Assembly: GCA_905221605.1 (NCBI GenBank)
Contig: CAJNDS010002726.1
Location: 188,001-239,154, forward strand
Source of the DNA: Symbiodinium natans
Taxonomy: Eukaryota > Sar > Dinophyceae > Suessiales > Symbiodiniaceae
Reading direction: 5' to 3'
Length of the DNA stretch: 51,154 nucleotides
Every line of letters starts with the position of its first letter. Position 1 is the stretch's first letter. A program made the translations under genes and the position numbers. Below, one piece after another: positions 50,131-51,154 of this stretch. Below the pieces are notes generated by a model. That model was not told the DNA's origin and searched no databases. It saw only the letters and a list, made by a program, of their open reading frames with translations.

Positions 50131-50750
50131 GTGTGTGCTGATTCACGAACTGTAAAACCTAAACAGTTGGGCCCTGACCAGTCTTCGGCTTGAGGCTATG
50201 AGCATGAATCCCGAAGTTCCTGAAAACGAAACATTGCAAGCACACCTGGTTCTCTCCGGGAACTGCGCAATCGTAACTTGACGTTCGGTATCCACTCTCC
50301 AGTTGGCGGTTCAGGTATTTCAGGCGTAAGCAGGACTTATTAGGTAGGATCGCGTACAGTTGCACCATTATAGATCCTAGATCCAGCAGATCTGGATGTG
50401 CCCCAGAGACCTTCCTCAGAAAGCAAGAAGCTCCGCCTTACGCCACAAAGAGGCGCCGGCTGGCTAGCAGGCACATGTTCAACCATAGGCTCGTCATACC
50501 TGCCTATGATTTCCTCAACCTCCGGGTCCCAGGAGCAAGCTGCCACGCTAGCGGTACGAAAGGCGGGGCGTCCAGGACATGCAGTGAGGGATTTGGGCAT
50601 TGTTGGAACATGTTTCCCGGGATTTTCAGGCTCCTGTTCGTGAATGCTGATTGTGGTTTTGCCGGTGGTGAATGGGCGGGAGGTTGCAATTTCGGCAACA
50701 TGTTATCGCGTGGTTTGAGTGCAGCACAATGCCACCTAACAAGCCATTGG

Positions 50751-51154
50751 TAATGTTGTCTGCTGATTACTGTGCCCCCCCCCCCCCCCCCTCCAACAAA
50801 CGGACCCCGCTCTTTGGTGTGGGGGGTGGGGGGGGGGGGTGTCTGGCTTTATATGATTTTGAATGGGATGAGTTTACATGAATTTCAAAGGAGTCCATGA
50901 TCTTAAACGGGATGAGCTTGTGTGAGTTTAAATCGGGTCCATACGATTTAAGAGGGATGAGTTTATATGAATTTAAAAGGGATTCACATGATTTCAGTAG
51001 GGATGACATCTATCCCAACCAAGCCAGCCCGCAAAAAAACAAAACGGGGGACCAAACGTTTTATCTTATACGGCATTCGGGCAGCTGTTGGACTACCCCC
51101 TTTGAAATTTGATTGCCTGGCCTCGGTACAAAAGCATTTTTTGAGGAAATCTTA
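50751..51154. mobile_element. Outer dispersed repeat element, uninterrupted copy (cut by window edge)
   Basis: Shares both ends with 33,233-36,884: taatgt.gtctgctgatta and a C run at the left, and catctatcccaaccaagcc through aaatttgattgcctggcctc at the right. The tandem gggatgag units run straight through, without the inner insert. Only about 400 bp long. Confidence 0.9.

Noticed and set aside
48211-48774. 187-codon minus-strand frame
   Set aside because: No motif recognised; length is within chance for six frames over 51 kb at this GC content.
1-51154. Prokaryotic genes, tRNA, rRNA, CRISPR arrays, dinoflagellate spliced-leader relicts
   Set aside because: I looked for these and found no cloverleaf, rRNA core, spaced repeat array or spliced-leader sequence.

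Overview
This window looks like nuclear DNA of a dinoflagellate, most likely near the Symbiodiniaceae/Suessiales. Four things point there: (i) very short coding exons separated by long, roughly 50% GC introns; (ii) 5' splice sites that read GT, GC or GA while the 3' sites are almost always AG followed by G; (iii) TTTAGGG-like telomere words scattered through the introns; (iv) a protein motif around 47,450-47,950 (YYWDERDGPSF, WWFGPK, VGGDQVWAYNP, VPWDGAVD) that I recognise from memory in dinoflagellate predicted proteins. No prokaryotic operon, tRNA, rRNA or CRISPR array is visible. The organism call is inference; no database search was possible.

All coding signal that I can defend lies on the + strand and is best read as ONE giant gene that enters from the left edge and runs to about 50,130. 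I list about 105 candidate exons of 23-156 nt; roughly 45 are strong. From 1 to about 47,270 they encode a tandem Cys-rich repeat of about 55-70 residues. Each unit has three parts. The HG segment carries HG, HGE or a variant, then a Cys. The core segment reads [FY]-x-G-x-[VIL]-x-[LV]-x-C-x-x-G. The tail segment reads S-x-C-x-x-x-C. The layout recalls sushi/CCP domains, but I cannot place it in a named family. Intron positions recur at the same point of the unit: many core exons end in phase 0 exactly seven codons after and including the core Cys. This suggests growth by duplication of exons.

After the last repeat unit come three very clear exons (47,447-47,950) for the WWFGP/VGGDQVWAY domain and then Lys/Arg/Glu-rich exons (49,533-50,130) for a charged, probably coiled-coil tail. 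The 5' end of the gene lies outside the window. The 3' end is probably near or just beyond 50,130.

The introns hold microsatellites, a higher-order minisatellite (27,141-27,470) and a nested set of mobile or repetitive elements. An outer element (33,233-36,884) is interrupted by an inner element with terminal inverted repeats (33,501-36,610). The inner one carries degenerate telomere-like arrays, a cluster of XhoI-centred palindromes and a third, GC-rich insert with its own inverted ends (33,984-34,806). A second copy of the outer element at 50,751-51,154 lacks the inner insert and acts as an empty site. Most long open reading frames in the window are chance or low-complexity frames.
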